The position numbers and the translations under genes were made by a program. DNA of 64,000 nt. Origin: Sulfitobacter alexandrii (lineage in GTDB: Bacteria > Pseudomonadota > Alphaproteobacteria > Rhodobacterales > Rhodobacteraceae). This document shows, piece after piece, positions 36,587 through 46,341 of this stretch; positions within the stretch are counted from its first letter, which is position 1; the number at the start of each line of letters is the position of its first letter. The notes beneath the pieces were generated by a model. The model searched no databases. It had not been told where the DNA came from and saw only the letters and a list, made by a program, of their open reading frames with translations. Location of the stretch: the NCBI RefSeq assembly GCF_001886735.1, contig NZ_CP018076.1:1736001-1800000 (forward strand), written 5' to 3'.

Positions 36587-37920
36587 TGTCCGATGCAAGC
36601 CTCAGCAGCGGAGCTGCACCCCATTCCGGCGCGAAATCCCTGCTGGTGCAGGACGCGCGCACCCGCAAGCGCAACGCGGCGGAGCGCCGGTTCAAGGCCT
36701 ACGGCATGATCGCCATCCTCATCGGCCTGTTCTTTCTGGTGGTGCTGGCGGTGTCGATCATCCGGTCGGGCACACCGGCCTTCACCCAGACGGTGGTCGA
36801 CGTGGAGTTCACCCTGACGGCGGATCAATACGCCGCCGCGGAAGGCGAATTGTTCAAGACCAAGGCCTACGAGGGCTTGCTGATCGAACAGATCCGCGAA
36901 ACGCTGGAGGCCCAGGGGATCGATGTGGCGTTCGACGCAGGCGCGATCGAAAGACTGCTCGGCAAGCCCGGCGGCACGTTGAGGGAGTATTACCGGGCCA
37001 ACGAACAGAGCCTTGGCAGCCCGGTCAGCTTTCAGCTGGCCGCCGCGTCCCGCGTCGACGGTTACCTGACCGGGCGCGTCACCCGCGAGGCCTTGCAGGA
37101 CACCCGCTTCATGCAGGCCTCCGACCTGGACCTTGTGGACGCGCTGCTCGAAGCCGGGATCATCACCCGCGCCTTCAACTGGACTTTCATCACCGGCGCG
37201 GATTCGGGCGTGGACAACCCCGGCGGGGCCGGCATCGGCGCCTCGGTCATCGGCTCGTTCTTCATGATGCTGGTCGTGCTGATCCTGTCGCTGCCCATCG
37301 GCGTCGCGGCTTCCATCTACCTCGAGGAATTCGCGCCGCAGAACAGGTTCACCGACCTGATCGAGGTGAACATCTCCAATCTCGCCGCCGTGCCGTCCAT
37401 CGTCTTCGGCATCCTCGGCCTTGCCGTGTTCATCCAGTTCATGCACCTGCCGCAATCGGCGCCGTTGGTGGGCGGGCTGGTGCTGACGCTGATGACCCTG
37501 CCCACGATCATCATCTCGACGCGCGCCTCGCTGAAATCCGTGCCGCCGTCGATCCGTGATGCGGCACTGGGGGTAGGGGCCTCCAAGATGCAGGCGGTCT
37601 TCCACCACGTGCTGCCGCTCGCCATGCCGGGCATCCTGACCGGCACCATCATCGGGCTTGCGCAGGCCCTGGGCGAAACCGCGCCGCTGCTGCTGATCGG
37701 CATGGTCGGCTTTGTCGCGAGGGGCTATCCCGACGGCGTGCTTGCGGGTTTTACCGAGCCGAACTCGGCGATGCCGGCGCAGATCTACACCTGGGCCGCA
37801 CGGGCGGACGCCAGCTTCTACGAAAAGGCATGGGGCGGGATCATCATCCTTCTGCTATTCCTGCTGACCATGAACATCATCGCCATCATCCTGCGCCGCC
37901 GTTTCGAGCGCCGCTGGTAG
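36586..37920 (+). CDS. pstA: phosphate ABC transporter permease PstA
   Basis: A 444-residue permease with a DUF3333-type N-terminal region ([20 protein letters not shown], then a large soluble loop of about 170 residues) before the channel core. The core has [22 protein letters not shown] and the coupling loop [23 protein letters not shown]. Translationally coupled to pstC. The extended N-terminus is the usual alphaproteobacterial form. Confidence 0.94.
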   Translation: MSDASLSSGAAPHSGAKSLLVQDARTRKRNAAERRFKAYGMIAILIGLFFLVVLAVSIIRSGTPAFTQTVVDVEFTLTADQYAAAEGELFKTKAYEGLLIEQIRETLEAQGIDVAFDAGAIERLLGKPGGTLREYYRANEQSLGSPVSFQLAAASRVDGYLTGRVTREALQDTRFMQASDLDLVDALLEAGIITRAFNWTFITGADSGVDNPGGAGIGASVIGSFFMMLVVLILSLPIGVAASIYLEEFAPQNRFTDLIEVNISNLAAVPSIVFGILGLAVFIQFMHLPQSAPLVGGLVLTLMTLPTIIISTRASLKSVPPSIRDAALGVGASKMQAVFHHVLPLAMPGILTGTIIGLAQALGETAPLLLIGMVGFVARGYPDGVLAGFTEPNSAMPAQIYTWAARADASFYEKAWGGIIILLLFLLTMNIIAIILRRRFERRW

Positions 37921-37933
37921 GAGGGAACAATCG

Positions 37934-38731
37934 ATGAAAGACAATTTTATTGCGGAGAGTGAAGTGGCCACCAAGAACATCAAGATCGCGGCCCGCGACG
38001 TGCAGGTTTACTACGGCGACACCCATGCAATCAAGGACGTGAACGTCGAGATCGAGGACAAGACCGTGACGGCGTTCATCGGCCCGTCGGGCTGTGGCAA
38101 ATCGACCTTCCTGCGCTGCATCAACCGGATGAACGATACCATCGACGTCTGCCGCGTGACCGGCGACATCCGCATCGACGACGAGGATATCTACGACCGC
38201 AAGGTGGACCCGGTCCAGTTGCGCGCCAAGGTCGGGATGGTGTTCCAGAAGCCCAACCCGTTCCCCAAGTCGATCTACGACAATGTCGCCTACGGCCCGC
38301 GCATCCACGGGCTTGCGCGCAACAAGGCCGAACTGGACGATATCGTCGAGCGGGCACTGCGCCGGGGGGCCATCTGGAACGAGGTCAAGGACCGGCTCGA
38401 CGCGCCGGGAACCGGCCTGTCCGGCGGACAGCAGCAACGCCTGTGCATCGCCCGCGCGGTCGCGACGGAACCCGAGGTACTGCTGATGGACGAACCCTGT
38501 TCAGCGCTCGACCCGATCGCCACCGCACAGGTGGAAGAGCTGATCGACGAGCTGCGCCAGAACTACTCGGTCGTGATCGTCACGCACTCCATGCAGCAGG
38601 CGGCCCGCGTCAGCCAGAAGACGGCCTTCTTTCACCTCGGCAACCTCGTCGAGTTCGGCGAGACCGACAAGATCTTCACCGCGCCCGAAGACCCGCGCAC
38701 CGAAAGCTACATCACCGGCCGGATTGGATAA
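37934..38731 (+). CDS. pstB: phosphate ABC transporter ATP-binding protein PstB
   Basis: A 265-residue ATPase: Walker [21 protein letters not shown]-loop [27 protein letters not shown], signature [14 protein letters not shown], Walker [14 protein letters not shown] and switch [12 protein letters not shown], all diagnostic for PstB. It lies 13 bases after pstA and 5 before phoU. Besides driving uptake it takes part in signalling to PhoR. Confidence 0.97.
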   Translation: MKDNFIAESEVATKNIKIAARDVQVYYGDTHAIKDVNVEIEDKTVTAFIGPSGCGKSTFLRCINRMNDTIDVCRVTGDIRIDDEDIYDRKVDPVQLRAKVGMVFQKPNPFPKSIYDNVAYGPRIHGLARNKAELDDIVERALRRGAIWNEVKDRLDAPGTGLSGGQQQRLCIARAVATEPEVLLMDEPCSALDPIATAQVEELIDELRQNYSVVIVTHSMQQAARVSQKTAFFHLGNLVEFGETDKIFTAPEDPRTESYITGRIG

Positions 38732-38736
38732 GAATC

Positions 38737-39444
38737 ATGCAGGATCAACACATTGCGTCGGCATTCGACCGCGACCTCGAATCGGTTCAGGCCCAGATCA
38801 TGAAGATGGGCGGCCTGGTGGAAGATTCCATCCGCAACGCCGCGCTGTCGCTCGAAAGCCGCGACGAGGAGATGGCCGAACAGGTGCGCGCGGGGGACCG
38901 GGCGATTGACGAGTTGGAAAACCTCATCAACGAAAGCGCCGCGCGGGTCATCGCGCTGCGCGCACCGACGGCGATCGACCTGCGGCTCATCCTCAGCGTG
39001 ATCAAGATCAGCGCGAACCTCGAACGGATCGGAGACTACGCCAAGAACATGGCCAAGCGCACCGGCGTGCTGAGCCAGATGCAGCCGGTCAATGACAGTG
39101 CCGGTGCGATCCGTCGCATGGCGCGCACGGTCGAGACGATGCTGAAGGACGCGCTCGACGCCTATATCCAGCGCGACGCGGAACTGGCGGCGGACATCAT
39201 CGAACGGGATCAGGACGTCGACCAGATGTACAACGCGCTTTTCCGTGAGTTCCTGACGTTCATGATGGAAGATCCCCGCAACATCACGGCCTGCATGCAT
39301 CTGCATTTCATCGCCAAGAACGTCGAACGCATGGGCGACCTCGTCACATCGATCGCGGAACAGGTCATCTATCTCGTCACGGGCGACCATCCCGACGAGG
39401 AACGCCCGAAGGCGGACCACACGTCAACAACGGCAGGAGCCTGA
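38737..39444 (+). CDS. phoU: phosphate signalling complex protein PhoU
   Basis: The ATG at 38737 gives 235 residues, the normal PhoU size. Two three-helix repeats are visible, each with the metal-binding pattern: LRLILSVIKISANLERIGDYAKNMAKR and MHLHFIAKNVERMGDLVTSIAEQ. PhoU restrains PhoR kinase activity when phosphate is plentiful. Only 2 bases separate it from phoB. Confidence 0.96.
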   Translation: MQDQHIASAFDRDLESVQAQIMKMGGLVEDSIRNAALSLESRDEEMAEQVRAGDRAIDELENLINESAARVIALRAPTAIDLRLILSVIKISANLERIGDYAKNMAKRTGVLSQMQPVNDSAGAIRRMARTVETMLKDALDAYIQRDAELAADIIERDQDVDQMYNALFREFLTFMMEDPRNITACMHLHFIAKNVERMGDLVTSIAEQVIYLVTGDHPDEERPKADHTSTTAGA

Positions 39445-39446
39445 CG

Positions 39447-40136
39447 ATGTCGGTGACGCAGCCGCAGGTCCTGCTGGTGGAAGACGAACCGGCACAACGC
39501 GAGGTGCTGGCCTACAATCTGGAAAGCGAAGGCTTTGCCGTCAGACGTGCCGAGAATGGCGAAGAGGCGCTGCTGATGGTCTCGGAAGCGCGGCCGGACC
39601 TCGTGATCCTCGACTGGATGATGCCGCTGATGAGCGGCATCGAGGTTTGCCGTCAGCTCAAGACGCGCGACGATACCCGCGAGATTCCGATCATCATGCT
39701 GTCGGCGCGTTCCGAAGAGGTCGACACCGTGCGCGGGCTTGAAACCGGCGCGGATGACTACGTGGTGAAACCCTATGCACTGCGCGAACTGATGGCGCGC
39801 GTCCGCAACCAGCTGCGGCGGTCACGTCCGGCGGCCAGCGGAACGGAACTGGTGTTCGACGACATCCGCCTGGATCCCGAACGCCACCGGGTCAACCGCG
39901 CGGACAAGGAACTCAAGCTGGGGCCGACGGAATACCGGTTGCTGGTCACGTTGCTCGAAAAGCCGGGCCGCGTCTTCAGTCGTGACCAGTTGCTCGACCA
40001 TGTCTGGGGCCGCGACATCTATGTCGATACACGGACGGTCGATGTTCATATCGCGCGGCTGCGCAAGGCGCTGACCATCCATGGGGGGATGGACCCGATA
40101 CGTACCGTGCGCGGTGCGGGATATGCCTTGGGCTGA
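39447..40136 (+). CDS. phoB: phosphate regulon response regulator PhoB
   Basis: A 229-residue OmpR-family activator. The receiver has Asp56 in LVILDWMMPLMSG and Lys in YVVKPYALRELMARV; the winged helix contains LGPTEYRLLVTLLEKPGRVFSR and TVDVHIARLRKAL. Last gene of the pst operon; its binding site is the triple repeat at 33864-33892, so the locus is autoregulated. Confidence 0.96.
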   Translation: MSVTQPQVLLVEDEPAQREVLAYNLESEGFAVRRAENGEEALLMVSEARPDLVILDWMMPLMSGIEVCRQLKTRDDTREIPIIMLSARSEEVDTVRGLETGADDYVVKPYALRELMARVRNQLRRSRPAASGTELVFDDIRLDPERHRVNRADKELKLGPTEYRLLVTLLEKPGRVFSRDQLLDHVWGRDIYVDTRTVDVHIARLRKALTIHGGMDPIRTVRGAGYALG

Positions 40137-40352
40137 ACTCGTTTTCCCGGCACGTTACCGAGTAAAGGGCCACGTAGCCAAGTTCTGCGGGCTCTGGGTT
40201 CATCATTTATTTACATAATACTGATTATGGGACCATTGTCTTGCGTCAGCGCAGCGTCAGAAATCGCGCCCCTGCCGGACCCGCTTGAGGAGAATACTGG
40301 ACTTTGCGGCGCTTTCGCCGCTAAAACTACGCATCTCATCAAAGGTTTGTGT

Positions 40353-40793
40353 ATGCCGTCCGTCCTGATCATCAATGGTCCGAACCTGAACCTGCTGGGA
40401 ACGCGCCAGCCCGAGGTCTACGGCAAGACGACGCTCGCGGATGTCGAGGCCATGTGTACCGATGCCGCGGCGGAGTCCGGACTCGAGGTCGCATTCTGCC
40501 AAAGTAATCACGAAGGCGCGCTGATAGATGCGATCCATGCGGCCAAGGGCAAGCACGACGCGATCATCCTGAACGCCGGTGCCTATACCCATACGTCCGT
40601 CGCCTTGATGGATGCGATCGCCTCCGTGGAACTGCCGGTCGTCGAAGTACATCTGAGCAACATCCACGCGCGCGAGAGCTTTCGCCACCATTCCTACATC
40701 GCACCGGTCGCCATCGGCCAGATCTGCGGATTCGGGCCCAAGGGCTACCTGATGGCGCTGGACGCAATAGCAGAAAGGCTAAAAAAGACATGA
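40353..40793 (+). CDS. aroQ: type II 3-dehydroquinate dehydratase
   Basis: The ATG at 40353 gives 146 residues. It dehydrates 3-dehydroquinate in the shikimate pathway. Signature regions are intact: INGPNLNLLGTRQPEVYG with the active-site Tyr, CQSNHEGALIDAIH, ILNAGAYTHTSVAL and EVHLSNIHARESFRHHS. Its last four bases overlap the start of a LuxR-type gene, so the two are translated together. The 216-bp upstream region includes a CATAAT-actg-ATTATG inverted repeat at 40214-40229. Confidence 0.95.
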   Translation: MPSVLIINGPNLNLLGTRQPEVYGKTTLADVEAMCTDAAAESGLEVAFCQSNHEGALIDAIHAAKGKHDAIILNAGAYTHTSVALMDAIASVELPVVEVHLSNIHARESFRHHSYIAPVAIGQICGFGPKGYLMALDAIAERLKKT

Positions 40794-41545
40794 GCTTGAG
40801 GGAGTATCTTCATTCGGTCGCGCGGTGTCCGACACTGGAGGAACTCTGGGACCTGCACACGACCAAGATGGCGGCCTACGGGTTCGACCGGCTGCTGTAC
40901 GGGTTCACACGCTACCGGACCTCCAATTCCCTCGGCGATCCCGAGGACTTCGTGATCCTTACCAATCACAGCCGCGCCTACACTGACGAATTCCTGGGCA
41001 ACGGGCTGTATTACCATGCGCCGATGGTTCGCTGGGCGCTGGAGCATGACGGCGCCTGCAGTTGGACCGTCCTGCATGACATGGCCCGTGAAAATGCCAT
41101 GACCCCGGCCGAAGCGCGTGTGATCGACTTCAACCGGCGCATGGATGTCACCGCGGGCTACACGGTCAGTTTCAAATCCATTTCCGCAAGGTCGAAAGGT
41201 GCCATCGCGCTGACGGCGAAATCCGGCATGACGCAGGAAGACGTGGACCGGGTCTGGGAGCAGCACGGCAGCGACATCAAGCTGATGAACGAGATCGCGC
41301 ACCTCAAGATCCTGACCCTGCCCTACCACTCGCAGCGCCGCGCGCTCACCCGGCGCCAGCGCGAAGCGTTGGAATGGGTCGGCGACGGCAAGACCATGCA
41401 GGACATCGCCGTGATCATGGGGCTGACGTCCGCCACGGTGGAGAAACACCTGCGACTGGCGCGCGAGGCGCTGGCGGTCGAAACGACGGCCCAGGCCGTG
41501 CTCAAGGCGGCATTTTCGAACCAGATGTTCGTCCTCGACGCCTGA
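40790..41545 (+). CDS. LuxR family regulator with autoinducer-binding-like domain (LuxR solo)
   Basis: A 251-residue protein with an N-terminal autoinducer-binding fold (residues about 15-165) and a C-terminal HTH beginning LTRRQREALEWVGDGKTMQDIA and ending TVEKHLRLAREAL. In the ligand pocket the usual Asp-Pro pair is replaced: YYHAPMVRWALEHDGACSW keeps the Trp but has His-Ala. No luxI-type synthase is nearby. It may sense a non-standard signal or none. Overlap with aroQ is unexpected for a regulator. Confidence 0.88.
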   Translation: MSLREYLHSVARCPTLEELWDLHTTKMAAYGFDRLLYGFTRYRTSNSLGDPEDFVILTNHSRAYTDEFLGNGLYYHAPMVRWALEHDGACSWTVLHDMARENAMTPAEARVIDFNRRMDVTAGYTVSFKSISARSKGAIALTAKSGMTQEDVDRVWEQHGSDIKLMNEIAHLKILTLPYHSQRRALTRRQREALEWVGDGKTMQDIAVIMGLTSATVEKHLRLAREALAVETTAQAVLKAAFSNQMFVLDA

Positions 41546-41689
41546 AAAGTTACGCAAAGCCGTCCCGTTCGGAAATTTTCGGCAAGAAACCACGGCCCGG
41601 GTAAGGAATCCCTGACTGGCGAAGCGCCATTCGTTAACGCAAGGTAAAGGTGTTCCTGATACACGGTTTGACCACAGGGACACAGCCTG

Positions 41690-41850
41690 TAGTAACCTTG
41701 AGATAACAAGGCTCTATGCAGGTTCCGGCCACAGTCGGGCGTATTGTTCCGCCCGACTGTCCGGGGTGAGACCGCCCCTGCTCCTCCCCGAGCGTTCCGT
41801 CCCTGGGCGTGGGCGGGTTCCGGACTTCGGAACCCGCCGTCTCATTCTCT
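41690..41850 (+). ncRNA. candidate structured RNA or regulatory hairpins between luxR and tsf
   Basis: Within the 397-bp gap 41546-41942 there are two perfect 11-bp hairpins, ACAGTCGGGCG/CGCCCGACTGT (41731-41760) and GGCGGGTTCCG/CGGAACCCGCC (41812-41838), with a small hairpin GCTC-CTCCCC-GAGC (41780-41793) between them whose loop could pair with ribosome-binding sites. A weak promoter pair TTGACC (41668) and TAGTAA (41690) precedes them. Strand and boundaries are uncertain. A near CtrA site TTAA-N7-TAAA lies at 41634-41648. Confidence 0.3.
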
Positions 41851-41874
41851 CCCGATCCGCTCTCTCCTGGCCAA

Positions 41875-41905
41875 GAAAAAGGGCGGTACCTTGCGGCACC
41901 GCCCT
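41875..41905 (-). terminator. Rho-independent terminator of rpsB-tsf
   Basis: On the minus strand AGGGCGGT (41905-41898) pairs with ACCGCCCT around a 10-base loop and is followed by a run of T. It is 38 bases past the tsf stop. Confidence 0.85.
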
Positions 41906-41942
41906 CGCGTATCTCTCCGGGCGCCCGAAAAGGCGCGTCGGC

Positions 41943-42818
41943 TCAGCCTTTCGCGGCCTTGGCCACTTCGGCGGCGAAGTCTTCCTTGACCACCTCGATG
42001 CCTTCGCCGACTTCCAGCCGGACGAACGCGGTGATCGTGGCGCCTGCCTCCTTGGCGGCGTCGCCGACGGTCACGTCGGGGTTCACCACGAAAGACTGGT
42101 TCAGCAAGGTGACTTCGGACATGTATTTCTTCATCCGGCCCTCGATCATCTTCTCGATGACCTGCTCGGGCTTGCCGCTTTCGCGGGCAATGTCCATCTG
42201 GACCTGCTTTTCCTTTTCGACGACGGCCGGGTCCAGGTCATCCTCGGACAGGGATGCGGGGTTCACGGCGGCGATGTGCATCGCGACCTGGCGACCAAAG
42301 GCTTCGTCGCCACCGGTCATCGCGACCAGAACGCCGATCTTGCCCATGTCGGGGGCCGCGGCATTGTGCACGTACGACACGACGGTATCGCCGTCGACGC
42401 TGGCCATGCGGCGCACCGACATGTTCTCGCCGATCACGGCGACCGCATCCGTCACGGTCTGATCGACGGTCTTGCCGCCCATGTCGGCCGACTTCAGCGC
42501 GTCGATGTCGGAAGCCTTCACCGCCACGTTGGCGATGCCCGCGACCATTTTCTGGAAATCGGCGTTCTTGCCGACGAAATCGGTCTCGGAGTTCACCTCG
42601 ACCGCCACGCCGTGGCCGCCTTCGACCTTGACAGCGACCAGACCCTCGGCGGCGGTGCGACCGGATTTCTTGGCCGCCTTGGCCAGACCCTTGGTGCGCA
42701 GCCAGTCAACGGCGGCTTCCATGTCGCCGTCGTTTTCGGTCAGTGCCTTCTTGGCGTCCATCATGCCTGCGCCGGTGCTGTCGCGCAGTTCCTTGACCAT
42801 AGATGCTGTGATTGCCAT
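41943..42818 (-). CDS. tsf: translation elongation factor Ts
   Basis: A 291-residue protein that recycles EF-Tu-GDP. N-terminal UBA-like segment with [16 protein letters not shown], then the conserved nucleotide-exchange motif [14 protein letters not shown] (Gly where Ala is usual), and the dimerisation core. It follows rpsB by 87 bases in the universal rpsB-tsf order and is closed by a clear terminator. Confidence 0.97.
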   Translation of the reverse strand: MAITASMVKELRDSTGAGMMDAKKALTENDGDMEAAVDWLRTKGLAKAAKKSGRTAAEGLVAVKVEGGHGVAVEVNSETDFVGKNADFQKMVAGIANVAVKASDIDALKSADMGGKTVDQTVTDAVAVIGENMSVRRMASVDGDTVVSYVHNAAAPDMGKIGVLVAMTGGDEAFGRQVAMHIAAVNPASLSEDDLDPAVVEKEKQVQMDIARESGKPEQVIEKMIEGRMKKYMSEVTLLNQSFVVNPDVTVGDAAKEAGATITAFVRLEVGEGIEVVKEDFAAEVAKAAKG

Positions 42819-42905
42819 CTCTGGAGTCTCCTAAGTTCAATCAAACGATCGGGGCAGGTTTCCCCTGCCCCATATGTCAGGCGTATGTCAGTCTCGTGAC
42901 AACGC

Positions 42906-43793
42906 TCAGCTGTCGGCCTTCTCGTCCGCCTTGGCCACGGTTTCCTTCTTGGATTCCAGGTCGTAAGGGGCATCCTTGGCCATCGCATCATTCGACACGG
43001 TTTCGGAGGAGGCATTGCCGACCTCGACGCCGGTGCTTTCCTCGGCCAGCGCGTCTTCGGCGGGGGCTTCTTCCATGGCGCCGATGTCGACACCTGCCGC
43101 GCCCAGCTGGGCCGACATGCCGTCAAGTGCGGCGCGGGACGCCAGATCGCAGTACATCGAGATGGCGCGTGCCGCGTCGTCGTTGCCCGGGATGATATAG
43201 TCGATGCCGTCGGGCGAGCAGTTGGTGTCGACAACGGCCACGACCGGAATGCCCAGCTTGTTCGCTTCGGCGACGGCCAGCTGTTCCTTGCGCACGTCGA
43301 TCACGAACAGAAGGTCCGGACGGCCGCCCATTTCGCGGATCCCGCCAAGCGAGGCTTCCAGCTTGGCCTGGTCGCGTTCCATGCCAAGGCGTTCCTTCTT
43401 GGTCAGCCCTTCAAAGCCGCGCTCGGACTGTTCGTCGATGGACTTCAGACGGTTGATGGACTGGGACACGGTCTGCCAGTTGGTCAGCGTGCCGCCCAGC
43501 CAGCGGTGGTTCATGTAGTACTGCGCGCATTTTTCCGCGGCTTCGGCGATCGGCTGCTGCGCCTGACGCTTGGTGCCGACGAACAGGACGCTGCCGCCCT
43601 TGGCGACGGTGTCGCGGATGACCTGCAGGGCCTGGTCCAGCATGGGGACGGTCTGCGTCAGGTCCATGATGTGGATGCCGTTGCGCGCGCCGTAGATGTA
43701 GGGACCCATGCGGGGGTTCCAGCGCTGCGTCTGGTGGCCGAAGTGAACGCCTGCTTCAAGCAGCTGGCGCATGGAGAACTCTGGAAGAGCCAT
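42906..43793 (-). CDS. rpsB: 30S ribosomal protein S2
   Basis: A 295-residue S2. Core motifs [47 protein letters not shown] and [21 protein letters not shown] are intact to about residue 225. An acidic tail of roughly 60 residues ([13 protein letters not shown]...) makes it longer than the typical 240-260. A promoter with 17-base spacing lies about 120 bases upstream. Confidence 0.97.
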   Translation of the reverse strand: MALPEFSMRQLLEAGVHFGHQTQRWNPRMGPYIYGARNGIHIMDLTQTVPMLDQALQVIRDTVAKGGSVLFVGTKRQAQQPIAEAAEKCAQYYMNHRWLGGTLTNWQTVSQSINRLKSIDEQSERGFEGLTKKERLGMERDQAKLEASLGGIREMGGRPDLLFVIDVRKEQLAVAEANKLGIPVVAVVDTNCSPDGIDYIIPGNDDAARAISMYCDLASRAALDGMSAQLGAAGVDIGAMEEAPAEDALAEESTGVEVGNASSETVSNDAMAKDAPYDLESKKETVAKADEKADS

Positions 43794-43913
43794 GTCTTTA
43801 TACCTTTCCGGTTTAGCCTCGTCGGGGGTATGACAGCGTTTGCTGCCAACCGGCGGACGCCTGGGGATGTCTCCCCCAGGGGCCCAACCCCGACTGCGGG
43901 ATTAAGTGGCCGT

Positions 43914-43942
43914 CCTATAGGTCAGGCGCGTCGGCGGTGCAA
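43914..43942 (-). promoter_or_regulatory. sigma-70-type promoter of rpsB-tsf
   Basis: On the minus strand TTGCAC (43942-43937) and TATAGG (43919-43914) are separated by exactly 17 bases. Transcription would start near 43907, leaving a leader of about 113 nt that contains a CCTGGGG/CCCCAGG hairpin (43860-43880) and a CAGC-gttt-GCTG hairpin, possible sites for S2 feedback control. Confidence 0.65.
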
Positions 43943-44024
43943 GGGTTAAACGTTTCGTGATGGCGATGGACAGGTGATCGCCTTTGACGCAATGTGGGGC
44001 CAACGCACAAAGAGGATGTCTCTC

Positions 44025-44582
44025 ATGTTGAAATGCACCACTCTTCTGGTCGGCCTTGCCCTCGCGGCACCTTCCTTTGCCCAGACGCTGACGCTCGCAC
44101 CCGCGTCGCCGCAACCTTCCGGCCTGAAACAGGGTCTTGCGGTCGACTATGCCTACTACGGTGTCCGGTCCCTGAAGGAGGCAAAGGGAAAACTGGACCG
44201 TGCCAAGGCGGGCCCACCGCTGCAGGGATTGTCCTATCTGGACTCCGATCCGGGTGACAAGACCATGACCTCTACCAGCGCCGAAAAGGTACTGGCTGCG
44301 ATCAGCGGATACATCAAGTTCGACGCGCCGGGCACATACGATCTCGAGTTCATCAGCAACGACGGCCTCGAAGCCAGCATCGGCGGTCAGCAGGTCGCCC
44401 TTTTCGATGGCGTTCACGGCTGCGAGTCCGCCGGTGTGACAACGGTCCAGGTGCCGCAAGCCGGCTGGTACGAGATCGAGGCGACCTATTTTCAGCGCAA
44501 GGGTACGGCCTGCCTCCTGATGGACTGGGGCCAGGCCGGCAACATGGAACCCGTGCCGGACAGCGCCTTCGGCTACAAGTGA
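44025..44582 (+). CDS. secreted PA14-domain-like protein
   Basis: The ATG at 44025 has AGAGGA at proper distance and gives 185 residues with signal MLKCTTLLVGLALAAPSFAQ. The mature part resembles a single PA14 beta-barrel: GLAVDYAYYGVRSL, YIKFDAPGTYDLEFISNDGLEASIGGQQV, and GWYEIEATYFQRKGTACLLMDW. PA14 domains usually bind carbohydrates. Monocistronic and divergent from rpsB. No enzyme domain is attached; role unknown. Confidence 0.75.
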   Translation: MLKCTTLLVGLALAAPSFAQTLTLAPASPQPSGLKQGLAVDYAYYGVRSLKEAKGKLDRAKAGPPLQGLSYLDSDPGDKTMTSTSAEKVLAAISGYIKFDAPGTYDLEFISNDGLEASIGGQQVALFDGVHGCESAGVTTVQVPQAGWYEIEATYFQRKGTACLLMDWGQAGNMEPVPDSAFGYK

Positions 44583-44690
44583 TACGCGCCGCCGGACCTC
44601 ATGCCGGGCCCACGCGCGCCCGGTGTCCCGCGCGCACCGCGGCCTCGCAGGCCAGCGCAAGGGCCTTTCGGTCTGGCATGTCTTTCACCC

Positions 44691-45431
44691 TCACCGGGGG
44701 TGATAGACGACCTCCACCCTGCCCTGCCGTTTCGGCGCGAGCGTGTGCAGCAGATGGGTGCCGAATGCCATGTCGCCCCACCAGCCGTAGAAGCGCGCCT
44801 CCGCCCCGGGCGGCGCATGGTAGATCACGCTGACCGGCTGCACCGAGATCTTGTCGCGCAGGTCGGGCGCCAGGAAGCTCTGGAACAGCGTGGTCTTGAA
44901 CGGCAGAACCTGCCGGCCATCGGTGCTCGTGCCTTCGGGAAAGAACAGAAGGGTATGGCCCGCCAGCAGACGGTCCCGAAAAATCGCGGTCTGCGCGCGG
45001 GCGCGCGCCGGGTTGCGTTCGATGAAGACAGTGCCGGTCGCCCTGGCGAGCCAGCCGATCCCGGGCCAGCGCGCGACTTCGGCCTTGGACACGAAATAGA
45101 TCCGCTTGCCGGCGTTCAGCACGAAAATGTCCAGCCATGACGAATGGTTGGCCACCACGGCACCTCGCCCGGCCAACGGCCGCCCGGATTGCTCCAGCCT
45201 CAGCCCGATGACTTTGAGCGCAAGGCGGCAGACCGTCTGCGTCACATGGGGCGATACCGGACGGTCCGTCCCGCACAGGGGCCTTTCCGCTGCCCGCAGG
45301 ACCAGTTTGATCGCAAGGCCGCCGAATACGATCACGACCAATGCCAGCCCGCGCAGGAGGATGCGCAGCCAGCCCGAAACCGTGATCCGTGGATAGACCG
45401 GAGGTATCCCGCTGTCCCAGGTGGTCGTCAT
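44691..45431 (-). CDS. olsA: lyso-ornithine lipid O-acyltransferase (PlsC family)
   Basis: A 246-residue membrane-anchored acyltransferase with an N-terminal helix (LRILLRGLALVVIVFGGLAI). Catalytic NHSSWLD (HxxxxD) lies near residue 94 and the substrate motif FFPEGTSTDG near 165. The family acylates lysophosphatidate or lyso-ornithine lipid; its four-base overlap with olsB points to the second step of ornithine lipid synthesis. Confidence 0.88.
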   Translation of the reverse strand: MTTTWDSGIPPVYPRITVSGWLRILLRGLALVVIVFGGLAIKLVLRAAERPLCGTDRPVSPHVTQTVCRLALKVIGLRLEQSGRPLAGRGAVVANHSSWLDIFVLNAGKRIYFVSKAEVARWPGIGWLARATGTVFIERNPARARAQTAIFRDRLLAGHTLLFFPEGTSTDGRQVLPFKTTLFQSFLAPDLRDKISVQPVSVIYHAPPGAEARFYGWWGDMAFGTHLLHTLAPKRQGRVEVVYHPR

Positions 45432-46192
45432 GTGCCCCCTGCTCCGTACAGGCGCGCCTGCCGCGTGTTGATGCGGCTCGTATCGAGGATCAGGCAGACA
45501 TCCACGGTGTTGAAGGCCCGATCGATGAAAGCGCCCTCCCCGACGCAGCCGCCAAGGCGCAGGTAGGCTTTCATCAGGCTCGGAACCTGCCGCATCGCCG
45601 ATTTCCGATCAAGATCATCTTCTTCGATCAAGTTCATGTTCTGAAAGGATTTCGGCAGGGCCCGCACCCGCAGCTCGGGCGGGGCGAGATGACGTGCGTG
45701 CAACAGGCTCAAGGGCGCGGCCAGCCGGTTAATGTCCGTCCCGTGAAAGCTGGCCACGCCGAACAGGATCTCCACCCCGTTCACGGCGACATAATCGGCC
45801 AGGGCGGACCAAAGCACGTGCATCCCGACGCCGCCGCGGTAGTCCTGGCGAAGGCAGGAGCGCCCTAGTTCCAAAAGGTTGCGACCCGACCTTAACAGCG
45901 GCGACAGGTCGTATTCCGAAGCCGAATAGAATCCGCCCGCCTCTGCTGCCCGGTCGGCGCGCATCAGCCGGTATACCCCGACGATCTCCCCAGTCCTGTC
46001 GTCGGTCAAGAGCAGGTGGTCGAAGAACGGGTCCAGTTCATCGCGCTCAAGCTTGCTGTGATGGTCGACAAGCGGACCACCGCCGCCAAGCTCGGTCACG
46101 AACACCTCGTAGCGCAGCCGTTGGGCCGCCTTCAGATCCGCCTCTGTCCGAGCAAGCCGAACCGAGAAATCCGCCGCAGTCGCCTGGTTCAT
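45428..46192 (-). CDS. olsB: L-ornithine N-alpha-acyltransferase (OlsB), hydroxyacyl-ACP dependent
   Basis: A 254-residue GNAT-related acyltransferase. Features of OlsB include LRYEVFVTELGG near the N-terminus, DELDPFFDHLLLTDD, LELGRSCLRQDYRGG (acyl-donor site) and LFGVASFHGTDIN. It attaches a 3-hydroxyacyl chain from ACP to ornithine, giving lyso-ornithine lipid, which OlsA then acylates. In rhizobia olsBA is phosphate regulated; I do not see a convincing Pho box ahead of it here. Confidence 0.92.
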   Translation of the reverse strand: MNQATAADFSVRLARTEADLKAAQRLRYEVFVTELGGGGPLVDHHSKLERDELDPFFDHLLLTDDRTGEIVGVYRLMRADRAAEAGGFYSASEYDLSPLLRSGRNLLELGRSCLRQDYRGGVGMHVLWSALADYVAVNGVEILFGVASFHGTDINRLAAPLSLLHARHLAPPELRVRALPKSFQNMNLIEEDDLDRKSAMRQVPSLMKAYLRLGGCVGEGAFIDRAFNTVDVCLILDTSRINTRQARLYGAGGT

Positions 46193-46341
46193 CTGCCTGT
46201 CGTCACCGTTGGGAAACCTGCGCGTCTGATAGGCAATCGACCGGAGCGGTGCAATCCTTGTGCGATGGTCGGAAATGTCGCATTATCCCGGCACAGTTGA
46301 AAGTACGCCGACCCGTTCACGTGTTAACCATTTGAAAAGGA

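Noticed and set aside
40214..40229. CATAAT-actg-ATTATG palindrome as an operator for aroQ
   Set aside because: A 6-bp inverted repeat in A+T-rich DNA can arise by chance and no matching regulator family is evident; recorded only in the aroQ entry.
44599..45276. Minus-strand frame overlapping olsA
   Set aside because: It is a shifted reading of olsA without the NHxxxxD or FPEGT motifs.
46193..46341. Pho box upstream of olsB
   Set aside because: Only weak 4-of-7 half-site matches were found, unlike the clear triple site before pstS.
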